Assembly: GCA_036785325.1 (NCBI GenBank)
Contig: JAXIVH010000038.1
Location: 513,501 to 577,500 of the forward strand
Direction of reading: 5' to 3'
Origin: Urophycis tenuis
Lineage: Eukaryota > Chordata > Actinopteri > Gadiformes > Phycidae
DNA: 64,000 nucleotides
Shown here piece by piece: positions 1 to 10,990 of the stretch (position 1 is its first letter; the number at the start of each line of letters is the position of its first letter). Under the pieces are notes generated by a model. It had not been told where the DNA came from, did not search any database, and saw only the letters and a list, made by a program, of their open reading frames with translations. A program made the translations under genes and the position numbers.

Positions 1-429
1 AATGAGCCCATCCGCGAGCAGTCTGGTTGATCACAGACTAAACTGCGTCAGGTTGACTGAAGTCTACCCAGCAGCTAAAAACATACCTTCAACGTTTCAA
101 TTAACATCAATCTTTCCTTACAGAACACAAATTAATTATCTTAGTATTTCAACGACCAATGAGTCAATATAGTCTTGCCATACGCCGTTGGAAAGCTTAG
201 ATTTCCCCGCTTAAAATGAGCCCATCCGCGAGCAGTCTGGTTGCTCACAGACAAAACTGCGTCAGGTTGACTGAAGGCTACCCAGCAGCTAAAAACATAC
301 CTTCAACGTTTCAATTAAGATCAATCTTTCAATAAAGAACAGAAATTAATTAGCTTAGTATTTCAACGACCCATGACTCAATATAGTCTTGCCATACGCC
401 GTTGGGAACCTTAGATTTCCCCGCTTAAA
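1..429. repeat. 214-bp satellite, 2 plain monomers
   Basis: Two monomers starting at ATGAGCCCATCC (2 and 216); the array begins before the window. Landmarks in order: an inverted repeat AGTCTG-8 nt-CAGACT in most monomers, CAGCAGCTAAAAACATACC, TTTCCTTACAGAACAC, and CGTTGGAAAGCTTAG with a HindIII site. The second monomer is the variant I call gamma. It has AATTAAGATCAATCTTTC and AATAAAGAACAG, and GGGAACCTTAG in place of the HindIII site. Gamma stands before almost every cassette. Confidence 0.97.
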
Positions 430-772
430 ATGAGCCCATCCCCGAGCAATTTGGTTGCTCACAGACAAAACTGCGTCAGGTTGAATGAAGTCTACCCAGC
501 AGCTAAAAACATACCTTCAACTTTTCAATTCACGCGTTTTTTTTGTAATATGTGTAGCTATGATAAAGGACACATGTTTTGGCCTGTTTTATTATTCATA
601 GTTGGCTTAACAGTAATAGAATATTATTATATGCTATAAGTGACCAGACGTCCGAGATCAAAACTGGGAGCATAATCCCCGAGAAGGGGGAAAAAAAGGG
701 TCAGCTATGTTTAAGTATATATATATATATGTGTGTGTATATATGCGTGTGTGTGTGTGTATATATGCGCGC

Positions 773-831
<59 letters not shown>

Positions 832-1628
832 AATCACTTACTTGGAACGGCATGATCCCACATCGCTGTGAAGGGATGGCGTTAACCAGGTGGGCGTGCA
901 ACCCCTCGAGAGAGTTGCTGCCTCACCGGCACTTGTACTTGTTCAGCCGGATGCAGTTCTTCACAACCACCTTCACAGAGACATACAGCTGTATGCCAGG
1001 GGGGTCCTGTAACACACAACCTATTGCAAGGTCCTCATTTATGCTGGTGTCATTTTGAAATGTTACCATATACAAGTTTGAATGGTTTTGACACACGATG
1101 ACTGCAGAGACAGCTGCAGGATGGCCCACGAAGCAGGACGGAGGGGGCCTGTGGCTGTGCGGGGAGGACCAGCGGTATGGGTGCTGCCGACACAGGGGGC
1201 GGGCGGGCCACAGGCTGATGCAGCAGGAGGCCTCGGCTGGAGGCGGGTGGGCGCAGGAGGCTTCGGCCGGGTGGAGGACGACAACGCAGTGGGCTGAACG
1301 GGCCGGTTGGTGGGAGTCACAGGCTCTGGCTCATCAACAAATAACCTGGAAATATAAAATACACACGTGATCAGTATTGATATTGATATCTTTTATAAGA
1401 ACACTGTTCATACCGTTTACACTTTTTATACAACTGTTTATACAATGTCCATACTGTTCATTTATTAATGTTTATCACTGAAAAATAAAGGTGACTTGGT
1501 ATGACTTGTGTGCTATTTTCTTTCCACAGCCAACAGAACACACATGAATCAGCTTATTATTTCGACGACCCATGGGCAAATATAGTCATGCCATACGTCG
1601 TTGGAAAGCTTAGATTTCCCCGTTTAAA
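430..1628. repeat. Cassette-bearing satellite monomer 1
   Basis: The left part of a 214-bp monomer runs to CTTTTCAATT (530). About 0.98 kb of unrelated DNA starts at CACGCG (531), and the monomer resumes near 1530 at CAGAACACACATGAATCAGC. Cassette contents on the + strand are an AT-rich part, a CCCC/GGGG hairpin (about 676-690), a TA/GT tract of 113 bp (716-828), the reverse complement of an exon-like segment (842-1345), AT-rich sequence with four CATAC/TATAC-type words, and an AATAAA near 1485. No terminal inverted repeats were seen. Without the tract the unit is 1,086 bp. It is followed by an alpha monomer, unlike most copies. Confidence 0.95.
842..1345 (-). pseudogene. Transposase-like exon remnant, copy 1 (stop)
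   Basis: This 504-bp minus-strand segment is bounded by TTTTATATTTCCAG (acceptor) and CAA|GTAAGT (donor). The 3' half, read in the frame ending at the donor, gives a block with DPPG and then YKCRRGSNSLEGLHAHL. I recognise this pattern from transposase-like proteins common in fish and other animal genomes; the exact superfamily is uncertain. In this copy CGA has become TGA right after YKCR, so the frame ends there. The 5' half is Pro/Ala-rich and looks more protein-like in another frame (starting LFVDEPEPVTPTN from the acceptor), so a frameshift separates the halves. In the 3' frame a TGA lies at codon 4. This is a decayed exon, with no evidence of expression. Confidence 0.6.
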
Positions 1629-4410
1629 ATGAGCCCATCCGCGAGCAGTCTGGTTGATCACAGACTAAACTGCGTCAGGTTGAATGAAGTCTACCCAGCA
1701 GCTAAAAACATACCTTTAACGTTTCAATTAACATCAATCTTTCCTTACAGAACACAAATTAATTAGCTTAGTATTTCAACGGCCCTTTGGTGAATATAGT
1801 CTTGCCAAACGCCGTTGGAAAGCGTAGATTTCCCCGCTTATAATGAGCCCATCCCCGAGCAATTTGGTTGCTCACAGACAAATCTGCGTCAGGTTGACTG
1901 AAGTCTACACAGCAGCTAAAGACATACCTTCAACGTTTCAATTAACATCAATCTTTCCTTACAGAACACAAAAGAATTAGCTTAGTATTTCAACGACCCT
2001 TTAGTGAATATAGTCTTGCCATACGCCGTTGGAAAGCTTAGATTTCCCCGCTTAAAATGAGCCCATCCGCGAGCAGTCTGGTTGATCACAGACTAAACTG
2101 CGTCAGGTTGACTGAAGTCTACCCAGCAGCTAAAAACATACCTTCAACGTTTCAATTAACATCAATCTTTCCTTACAGAACACAAATTAATTAGCTTAGT
2201 ATTTCAACGACCCATGAGTCAATATAGTCTTGCCATACGCCGTTGGAAAGCTTAGATTTCCCCGCTTAAAATGAGCCCATCCGCGAGCAGTCTGGTTCAT
2301 CACAGACTAAACTGCGTCAGGTTGACTGAAGTCTACCCAGCAGCTAAAAACATACCTTCAACGTTTCAATTAACATCAATCTTTCCTTACAGAACACAAA
2401 TTAATTAGCTTAGTATTTCAATGACCCATGAGTCAATATAGTCTTGCTATACGCCGTTGGAAAGCTTAGATTTCCCCGCTTAAAATGAGCCCATCCGCGA
2501 GCAGTCTGGTTGATCACAGACTAAACTGCGTCAGGTTGAATGAAGTCTACCCAGCAGCTTAAAACATACCTTTAACGTTTCAATTAACATCAATCTTTCC
2601 TTACAGAACACAAATTAATTAGCTTAGTATTTCAACGACCCTTTGGTGAATATAGTCTTGCCATACGCCGTTGGAAAGCTTAGATTTCCCCGCTTATAAT
2701 GAGCCCATCCCCGAGCAATTTGGTTGCTCACAGACTAAACTGCGTCAGGTTGACTGAAGTCTACCCAGCAGCTAAAAACATACCTTCAACGTTTCAATTA
2801 ACATCAATCTTTCCTTACAGAACACAAATTAATTAGCTTAGTATTTCAACGAGCCATGAGTCAATATAGTCTTGCCATACGCCGTTGGAAAGCTTAGATT
2901 TCCCCGCTTAAAATGAGCCCATCCGCGAGCAGTCTGGTTGATCACAGACTAAACTGCGTCAGGTTGAATGAAGTCTACCCAGCAGCTAAAAACATACCTT
3001 TAACGTTTCAATTAACATCAATCTTTCCTTACAGAACACAAATTAATTAGCTTAGTATTTCAACGGCCCTTTGGTGAATATAGTCTTGCCATACGCCGTT
3101 GGAAAGCTTAGATTTCCCCGCTTATAATGAGCCCATCCCCGAGCAATTTGGTTGCTCACAGACAAAACTGTGTCAGGTTGAGTGAAGTCTACCCAGCAGC
3201 TAAAAACATACCTTCAACGTTTCAATTAACATCAATCTTTCCTTACAGAACACAAATTAATTATCTTAGTATTTCAACGACCCATGAGTCAATATAGTCT
3301 TTCCATACGCCGTTGGAAAGCTTAGATTTCCCCGCTTAAAATGAGCCCATCCGCGAGCAGTCTGGTTGATCACAGACTAAACTGCGTCAGGTTGAATGAA
3401 GTCTACCCAGCAGCTAAAAACATACCTTTAACGTTTCAATTGACATCAATCTTTCCTTACAGAACACAAATTAATTAGCTTAGTATTTCAACGGGCCATT
3501 GGTGAATATAGTCTTGCCATACGCCGTTGAAAAGCTTAGATTTCCCAGCTTAAAATGAGCCCATCCGCGAGCAGTCTGGTTGATCACAGACTAAACTGCG
3601 TCAGGTTGACTGAAGTCTACCCAGCAGCTAAAAACATACCTTCAACGTTTCAATTAACATCAATCTTTCCTTACAGAACACAAATGAATTAGCTTAGTAT
3701 TTCAATGACCCATGAGTCAATATAGTCTTGCCATAGGCCGTTGGAAAGCTTAGATTTCCCCGCTTAAAATGAGCCCATCCGCGAGCAGTCTGGTTGATCA
3801 CAGACTAAACTGCGTCAGGTTGAATGAAGTCTACCCAGCAGCTAAAAACATACCTTTAACGTTTCAATTAACATAAATCTTTCCTTACAGAACACAAATT
3901 AATTAGCTTAGTATTTCAAAGGCCCTTTGGTGAATATAGTCTTGCCATACGCCGTTGAAAAGCTTAGATTTCCCCGCTTATAATGAGCCCATCCCCAAGC
4001 AATTTGGTTGCTCAGAGACAAAACTGTGTCAGGTTGACTGAAGTCTACCCAGCAGCTAAAAACATACCTTCAACGTTTCAATTAACATCAATCTTTCCTT
4101 ACAGATCACAAATTAATTAGCTTAGTATTTCAACGACCAATGAGTCAATATAGTCTTGCCATACGCCGTTGGAAAGCTTAGATTTCCCCGCTTAAAATGA
4201 GCCCATCCGCGAGCAGTCTGCTTGCTCACAGACAAAACTGCGTCAGGTTGACTGAAGTCTACCCAGCAGCTAAAAACATACCTTCAACGTTTCAATTAAG
4301 ATCAATCTTTCAATAAAGAACAGAAATTAATTAGCTTAGTATTTCAACGACCCATGACTCAATATAGTCTTGCCATACGCCGTTGGGAACCTTAGATTTC
4401 CCCGCTTAAA
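1629..4410. repeat. 214-bp satellite, 13 plain monomers
   Basis: Exactly 13 x 214 bp. Alpha monomers (GCAGTCTGGTTGATCACAGAC) alternate loosely with beta monomers (GCAATTTGGTTGCTCACAGAC). The second half varies between CGACCCATGAGTCAA and CGGCCCTTTGGTGAA. The last monomer (4197-4410) is gamma. The part from about 3.06 kb belongs to a 2,883-bp duplication repeated at 5.94-8.83 kb. Confidence 0.96.
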
Positions 4411-4747
4411 ATGAGCCCATCCCCGAGCAATTCGGTTGCTCAAAGACAAAACTGCGTCAGGTTGACTGAAGTCTACCCAGCAGCTAAAAACATACCTTCA
4501 ACTTTTCAATTCACGCGTTTTTTTTGTAATACGTGTAGCTATGATAAAGGACACATGTTTTGGCCTGTTTTATTATTCATAGTTGGCTTAACAGTAATAG
4601 AATATTATTATATGCTATAAGTGACCAGACGTCCGAGATCAAAACTGGGAGCATAATCCCCGAGAAGGGGGAAAAAAAGGGTCAGCTATGTTTAAGTATA
4701 TATATATATGTGTGTGTATATATGCGTGTGTGTGTGTGTATATATGC

Positions 4748-4784
<37 letters not shown>

Positions 4785-5581
4785 AATCACTTACTTGGAA
4801 CGGCATGATCCCATATCGCTGTGAAGGGATGGCGTTAACCAGGTGGGCGTGCAACCCCTCGAGAGAGTTGCTGCCTCGCCGGCACTTGTACTTGTTCAGC
4901 CGGATGCAGTTCTTCACAACCACCTTCACAGAGACATACAGCTGTATGCCAAGGGGGTCCTGTAACACACAACCTATTGCAAGGTCCTCATTTATGCTGG
5001 TGTCATTTTGAAATGTTACCATATACAAGTTTGAATGGTTTTGACACACGATGACTGCAGAGACAGCTGCAGGATGGCCCACGAAGCAGGACGGAGGGGG
5101 CCTGTGGCTGTGCGGGGAGGACCAGCGGTATGGGTGCTGCCGACACAGGGGGCGGGCGGGCCACAGGCTGATGCAGCAGGAGGCCTCGGCTGGAGGCGGG
5201 TGGGCGCAGGAGGCTTCGGCCGGGTGGAGGACGACAACGCAGTGGGCTGAACGGGCCGGTTGGTGGGAGTCACAGGCTCTGGCTCATCAACAAATAACCT
5301 GGAAATATAAAATACACACGTGATCAGTATTGATATTGATATCTTTTATAAGAACACTGTTCATACCGTTTACACTTTTTATACAACTGTTTATACAATG
5401 TCCATACTGTTTATTTATTAATGTTTATCACTGAAAAATAAAGGTGACTTGGTATGACTTGTGTGCTATTTTCTTTCCACAGCCAACAGAACACACATGA
5501 ATCAGCTTATTATTTCGACGACCCATGGGCAAATATAGTCATGCCATACGTCGTTGGAAAGCTTAGATTTCCCCGTTTAAA
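4411..5581. repeat. Cassette-bearing satellite monomer 2
   Basis: Same structure as monomer 1. The TA/GT tract is 85 bp (4697-4781), and the remainder is 1,086 bp. It is followed by the variant monomer I call delta (ATGAGCCAATCTCCGAGC with ACACAGCAGCTAAAGACATACC). Confidence 0.95.
4795..5298 (-). pseudogene. Transposase-like exon remnant, copy 2 (frame open)
   Basis: Acceptor and donor are both present. The DPPG-family frame has no stop from codon 5 to the donor; its last 99 codons lie at 4783-5082, running 3 codons past the donor to a TGA. DPPG has changed to DPLG here (AAGGGGG for AGGGGGG on the + strand). The arginine codon after YKCR is intact. Confidence 0.6.
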
Positions 5582-7293
5582 ATGAGCCAATCTCCGAGCA
5601 ATTTGGTTGCTCACAGACAAATCTGCGTCAGGTTGACTGAAGTCTACACAGCAGCTAAAGACATACCTTCAACGTTTCAATTAACATCAATCTTTCCTTA
5701 CAGAACACAAATTAATTAGCTTAGTATTTCAACGACCCTTTAGTGAATATAGTCTTGCCATACGCCGTTGGAAAGCTTAGATTTCCCCGCTTAAAATGAG
5801 CCCATCCGCGAGCAGTCTGGTTGATCACAGACTAAACTGCGTCAGGTTGACTGAAGTCTACCCAGCAGCTAAAAACATACCTTCAACGTTTCAATTAACA
5901 TCAATCTTTCCTTACAGAACACAAATTAATTAGCTTAGTATTTCAACGGCCCTTTGGTGAATATAGTCTTGCCATACGCCGTTGGAAAGCTTAGATTTCC
6001 CCGCTTATAATGAGCCCATCCCCGAGCAATTTGGTTGCTCACAGACAAAACTGTGTCAGGTTGAGTGAAGTCTACCCAGCAGCTAAAAACATACCTTCAA
6101 CGTTTCAATTAACATCAATCTTTCCTTACAGAACACAAATTAATTATCTTAGTATTTCAACGACCCATGAGTCAATATAGTCTTTCCATACGCCGTTGGA
6201 AAGCTTAGATTTCCCCGCTTAAAATGAGCCCATCCGCGAGCAGTCTGGTTGATCACAGACTAAACTGCGTCAGGTTGAATGAAGTCTACCCAGCAGCTAA
6301 AAACATACCTTTAACGTTTCAATTGACATCAATCTTTCCTTACAGAACACAAATTAATTAGCTTAGTATTTCAACGGGCCATTGGTGAATATAGTCTTGC
6401 CATACGCCGTTGAAAAGCTTAGATTTCCCAGCTTAAAATGAGCCCATCCGCGAGCAGTCTGGTTGATCACAGACTAAACTGCGTCAGGTTGACTGAAGTC
6501 TACCCAGCAGCTAAAAACATACCTTCAACGTTTCAATTAACATCAATCTTTCCTTACAGAACACAAATGAATTAGCTTAGTATTTCAATGACCCATGAGT
6601 CAATATAGTCTTGCCATAGGCCGTTGGAAAGCTTAGATTTCCCCGCTTAAAATGAGCCCATCCGCGAGCAGTCTGGTTGATCACAGACTAAACTGCGTCA
6701 GGTTGAATGAAGTCTACCCAGCAGCTAAAAACATACCTTTAACGTTTCAATTAACATAAATCTTTCCTTACAGAACACAAATTAATTAGCTTAGTATTTC
6801 AAAGGCCCTTTGGTGAATATAGTCTTGCCATACGCCGTTGAAAAGCTTAGATTTCCCCGCTTATAATGAGCCCATCCCCAAGCAATTTGGTTGCTCAGAG
6901 ACAAAACTGTGTCAGGTTGACTGAAGTCTACCCAGCAGCTAAAAACATACCTTCAACGTTTCAATTAACATCAATCTTTCCTTACAGATCACAAATTAAT
7001 TAGCTTAGTATTTCAACGACCAATGAGTCAATATAGTCTTGCCATACGCCGTTGGAAAGCTTAGATTTCCCCGCTTAAAATGAGCCCATCCGCGAGCAGT
7101 CTGCTTGCTCACAGACAAAACTGCGTCAGGTTGACTGAAGTCTACCCAGCAGCTAAAAACATACCTTCAACGTTTCAATTAAGATCAATCTTTCAATAAA
7201 GAACAGAAATTAATTAGCTTAGTATTTCAACGACCCATGACTCAATATAGTCTTGCCATACGCCGTTGGGAACCTTAGATTTCCCCGCTTAAA
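5582..7293. repeat. 214-bp satellite, 8 plain monomers
   Basis: Exactly 8 x 214 bp, starting with a delta monomer and ending with gamma (7080-7293). From about 5.94 kb it repeats the 3.06-kb region almost base for base, including rare variants such as AGATTTCCCAGC and GTGTCAGGTTGAGTG. Confidence 0.96.
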
Positions 7294-7630
7294 ATGAGCC
7301 CATCCCCGAGCAATTCGGTTGCTCAAAGACAAAACTGCGTCAGGTTGACTGAAGTCTACCCAGCAGCTAAAAACATACCTTCAACTTTTCAATTCACGCG
7401 TTTTTTTTGTAATACGTGTAGCTATGATAAAGGACACATGTTTTGGCCTGTTTTATTATTCATAGTTGGCTTAACAGTAATAGAATATTATTATATGCTA
7501 TAAGTGACCAGACGTCCGAGATCAAAACTGGGAGCATAATCCCCGAGAAGGGGGAAAAAAAGGGTCAGCTATGTTTAAGTATATATATATATGTGTGTGT
7601 ATATATGCGTGTGTGTGTGTGTATATATGC

Positions 7631-7667
<37 letters not shown>

Positions 7668-8464
7668 AATCACTTACTTGGAACGGCATGATCCCATATC
7701 GCTGTGAAGGGATGGCGTTAACCAGGTGGGCGTGCAACCCCTCGAGAGAGTTGCTGCCTCGCCGGCACTTGTACTTGTTCAGCCGGATGCAGTTCTTCAC
7801 AACCACCTTCACAGAGACATACAGCTGTATGCCAGGGGGGTCCTGTAACACACAACCTATTGCAAGGTCCTCATTTATGCTGGTGTCATTTTGAAATGTT
7901 ACCATATACAAGTTTGAATGGTTTTGACACACGATGACTGCAGAGACAGCTGCAGGATGGCCCACGAAGCAGGACGGAGGGGGCCTGTGGCTGTGCGGGG
8001 AGGACCAGCGGTATGGGTGCTGCCGACACAGGGGGCGGGCGGGCCACAGGCTGATGCAGCAGGAGGCCTCGGCTGGAGGCGGGTGGGCGCAGGAGGCTTC
8101 GGCCGGGTGGAGGACGACAACGCAGTGGGCTGAACGGGCCGGTTGGTGGGAGTCACAGGCTCTGGCTCATCAACAAATAACCTGGAAATATAAAATACAC
8201 ACGTGATCAGTATTGATATTGATATCTTTTATAAGAACACTGTTCATACCGTTTACACTTTTTATACAACTGTTTATACAATGTCCATACTGTTTATTTA
8301 TTAATGTTTATCACTGAAAAATAAAGGTGACTTGGTATGACTTGTGTGCTATTTTCTTTCCACAGCCAACAGAACACACATGAATCAGCTTATTATTTCG
8401 ACGACCCATGGGCAAATATAGTCATGCCATACGTCGTTGGAAAGCTTAGATTTCCCCGTTTAAA
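7294..8464. repeat. Cassette-bearing satellite monomer 3
   Basis: Near-duplicate of monomer 2 with the same tract length (85 bp, 7580-7664) and a delta monomer after it. Confidence 0.95.
7678..8181 (-). pseudogene. Transposase-like exon remnant, copy 3 (frame open)
   Basis: Splice-like borders are intact and the DPPG frame is open to the donor (99 codons at 7666-7965). DPPG is unchanged. This is one of the two least damaged copies, matching the consensus of the open-frame group. Confidence 0.6.
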
Positions 8465-10604
8465 ATGAGCCAATCTCCGAGCAATTTGGTTGCTCACAGA
8501 CAAATCTGCGTCAGGTTGACTGAAGTCTACACAGCAGCTAAAGACATACCTTCAACGTTTCAATTAACATCAATCTTTCCTTACAGAACACAAATTAATT
8601 AGCTTAGTATTTCAACGACCCTTTAGTGAATATAGTCTTGCCATACGCCGTTGGAAAGCTTAGATTTCCCCGCTTAAAATGAGCCCATCCGCGAGCAGTC
8701 TGGTTGATCACAGACTAAACTGCGTCAGGTTGACTGAAGTCTACCCAGCAGCTAAAAACATACCTTCAACGTTTCAATTAACATCAATCTTTCCTTACAG
8801 AACACAAATTAATTAGCTTAGTATTTCAACGACCCATGAGTCAATTTAGTCTTGCCATACGCCGTTGGAAAGCTTAGATTTCCCCGCTTAAAATGAGCCC
8901 ATCCGCGAGCAGTCTGGTTGATCACAGACTAAACTGCGTCAGGTTGAATGAAGTCTACCCAGCAGCTAAAAACATACCTTTAACGTTTCAATTAACATCA
9001 ATCTTTCCTTACAGAACACAAATTAATTAGCTTAGTATTTCAACGGCCCTTTGGTGAATATAGTCTTGCCATACGCCGTTGGAAAGCTTAGATTTCCCCG
9101 CTTATAATGAGCCCATCCCTGAGCAATTTGGTTGCTCACAGACAAATCTGCGTCAGGTTGACTGAAGTCTACACAGCAGCTAAAGACATACCTTCAACGT
9201 TTCAATTAACATCAATCTTTCCTTACAGAACACAAATTAATTAGCTTAGTATTTAAACGACCCATGAGTCAATATAGTCTTGCCATACGCCGTTGGAAAG
9301 CTTAGATTTCCCCGCTTAAAATGAGCCCATCCGCGAGCAGTCTGGTTGATCACAGACTAAACTGCGTCAGGTTGACTGAAGTCTACCTAGCAGCTAAAAA
9401 CATACCTTCAACGTTTCAATTAACATCAATCTTTCCTTACAGAACACAAATTAATTAGCTTAGTATTTCAACGACCCATGAGTCGATATAGTCTTGCCAT
9501 ACGCCGTTGGAAAGCTTAGATTTCCCCACTTAAAATGAGCCCATCTGCGAGCAGTCTGGTTGATCACAGACTAAACTGCGTCAGGTTGACTGAAGTCTAC
9601 CCAGCAGCTAAAAACATACCTTCAACTTTTCAATTAACATCAATCTTTCCTTACAGAACACAAATTAATTAGCTTAGTATTTCAACGACCCTTTGGTGAA
9701 TATAGTCTTGCCATACGCCGTTGGAAAGCTTAGATTTCCCCGCTTATAATGAGCCCATCCCCGAGCAATTTGGTTGCTCACAGACTAAACTGCGTCAGGT
9801 TGACTGAAGTCTACCAAGCAGCTAAAAACATACCTTCAACGTTTCAATTAACATCAATCTTTCCTTACAGAACACAAATTAATTAGCTTAGTATTTCAAC
9901 GACCCATGAGTCAATATAGTCTTGCCATACGCCGTTGGAAAGCTTAGATTTTCCCGCTTAAAATGAGCCCATCCGCGAGCAGTCTGGTTGATCACAGACT
10001 AAACTGCGTCAGGTTGAATGAAGTCTACCCAACAGCTAAAAACATACCTTTAACGTTTCAATTAACATCAATCTTTCCTTACAGAACACAAATTAATTAG
10101 CTTAGTATTTCAACGGCCCTTTGGTGAATATAGTCTTGCCATACGCCGTTGGAAAGCTTAGATTTCCCCGCTTATAATGAGCCCATCTCCGAGCAATTTG
10201 GTTGCTGACAGACAAATCTGCGTCAGGTTGACTGAAGTCTACACAGCAGCTAAAGACATACCTTCAACGTTTCAATTAACATCAATCTTTCCTTACAGAA
10301 CACAAATTAATTAGCTTAGTATTTAAACGACCCATGAGTCAATATAGTCTTGCCATACGCCGTTGGAAAGCTTAGATTTCCCCGCTTAAAATGAGCCCAT
10401 CCGCGAGCAGTCTGGTTGCTCACAGACAAAACTGCGTCAGGTTGACTGAAGTCTACCCAGCAGCTAAAAACATACCTTCAACGTTTCAATTAAGATCAAT
10501 CTTTCAATAAAGAACAGAAATTAATTAGCTTAGTATTTCAACGACCCATCACTCAATATAATCTTGCCATACGCTGTTGGGAACCTTAGATTTCCCCGCT
10601 TAAA
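8465..10604. repeat. 214-bp satellite, 10 plain monomers
   Basis: Exactly 10 x 214 bp. It starts with delta and ends with gamma. It shares private variants (TATTTAAACGACCC, TTGCTGACAGAC) with the block at 14.7-16.8 kb, so both come from one ancestral 10-monomer block. Confidence 0.96.
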
Positions 10605-10953
10605 ATGAGCCCATCCCCGAGCAATTTGGTTGCTCACAGACAAAACTGCGTCAGGTTGACTGAAGTCTACCCAGCAGCTAAAAACATACCTTCAACTTTT
10701 CAATTCACGCGTTTTTTTTGTAATACGTGTAGCTATGATAAAGGACACATGTTTTGGCCTGTTTTATTATTCATAGTTGGCTTAACAGTAATAGAATATT
10801 ATTATATGCTATAAGTGACCAGACGTCCGAGATCAAAACTGGGAGCATAATCCCCGAGAAGGGGGAAAAAAAGGGTCAGCTATGTTTAAGTATATATATA
10901 TATGTGTGTGTATATATAAGTGTGTGTGTGTGTATGTATATATGCGCGCGCGC

Positions 10954-10990
<37 letters not shown>

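Noticed and set aside
430..639. Repeated ~69- and ~85-codon plus-strand frames at each cassette's left side
   Set aside because: They span the satellite/cassette border and the GT tract, start at the monomer ATG by chance and match nothing I know. The identity of copies reflects tandem duplication.
1082..1370. 71- and 90-codon plus-strand frames in the GC-rich part of each cassette
   Set aside because: They are antisense shadows of the GC-rich exon half on the minus strand.
1470..1530. AATAAA followed by a GT-rich stretch and TTTTCTTTCCACAG as a plus-strand gene end or acceptor
   Set aside because: The acceptor-like word aligns with ordinary monomer sequence TTTCCTTACAG, and no plus-strand exon is evident.
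430..1628. Cassette as a complete DNA transposon or MITE
   Set aside because: No terminal inverted repeats and no clear target duplication at its borders (CACGCG start, TTTCCACAGCC end). All copies share one site.
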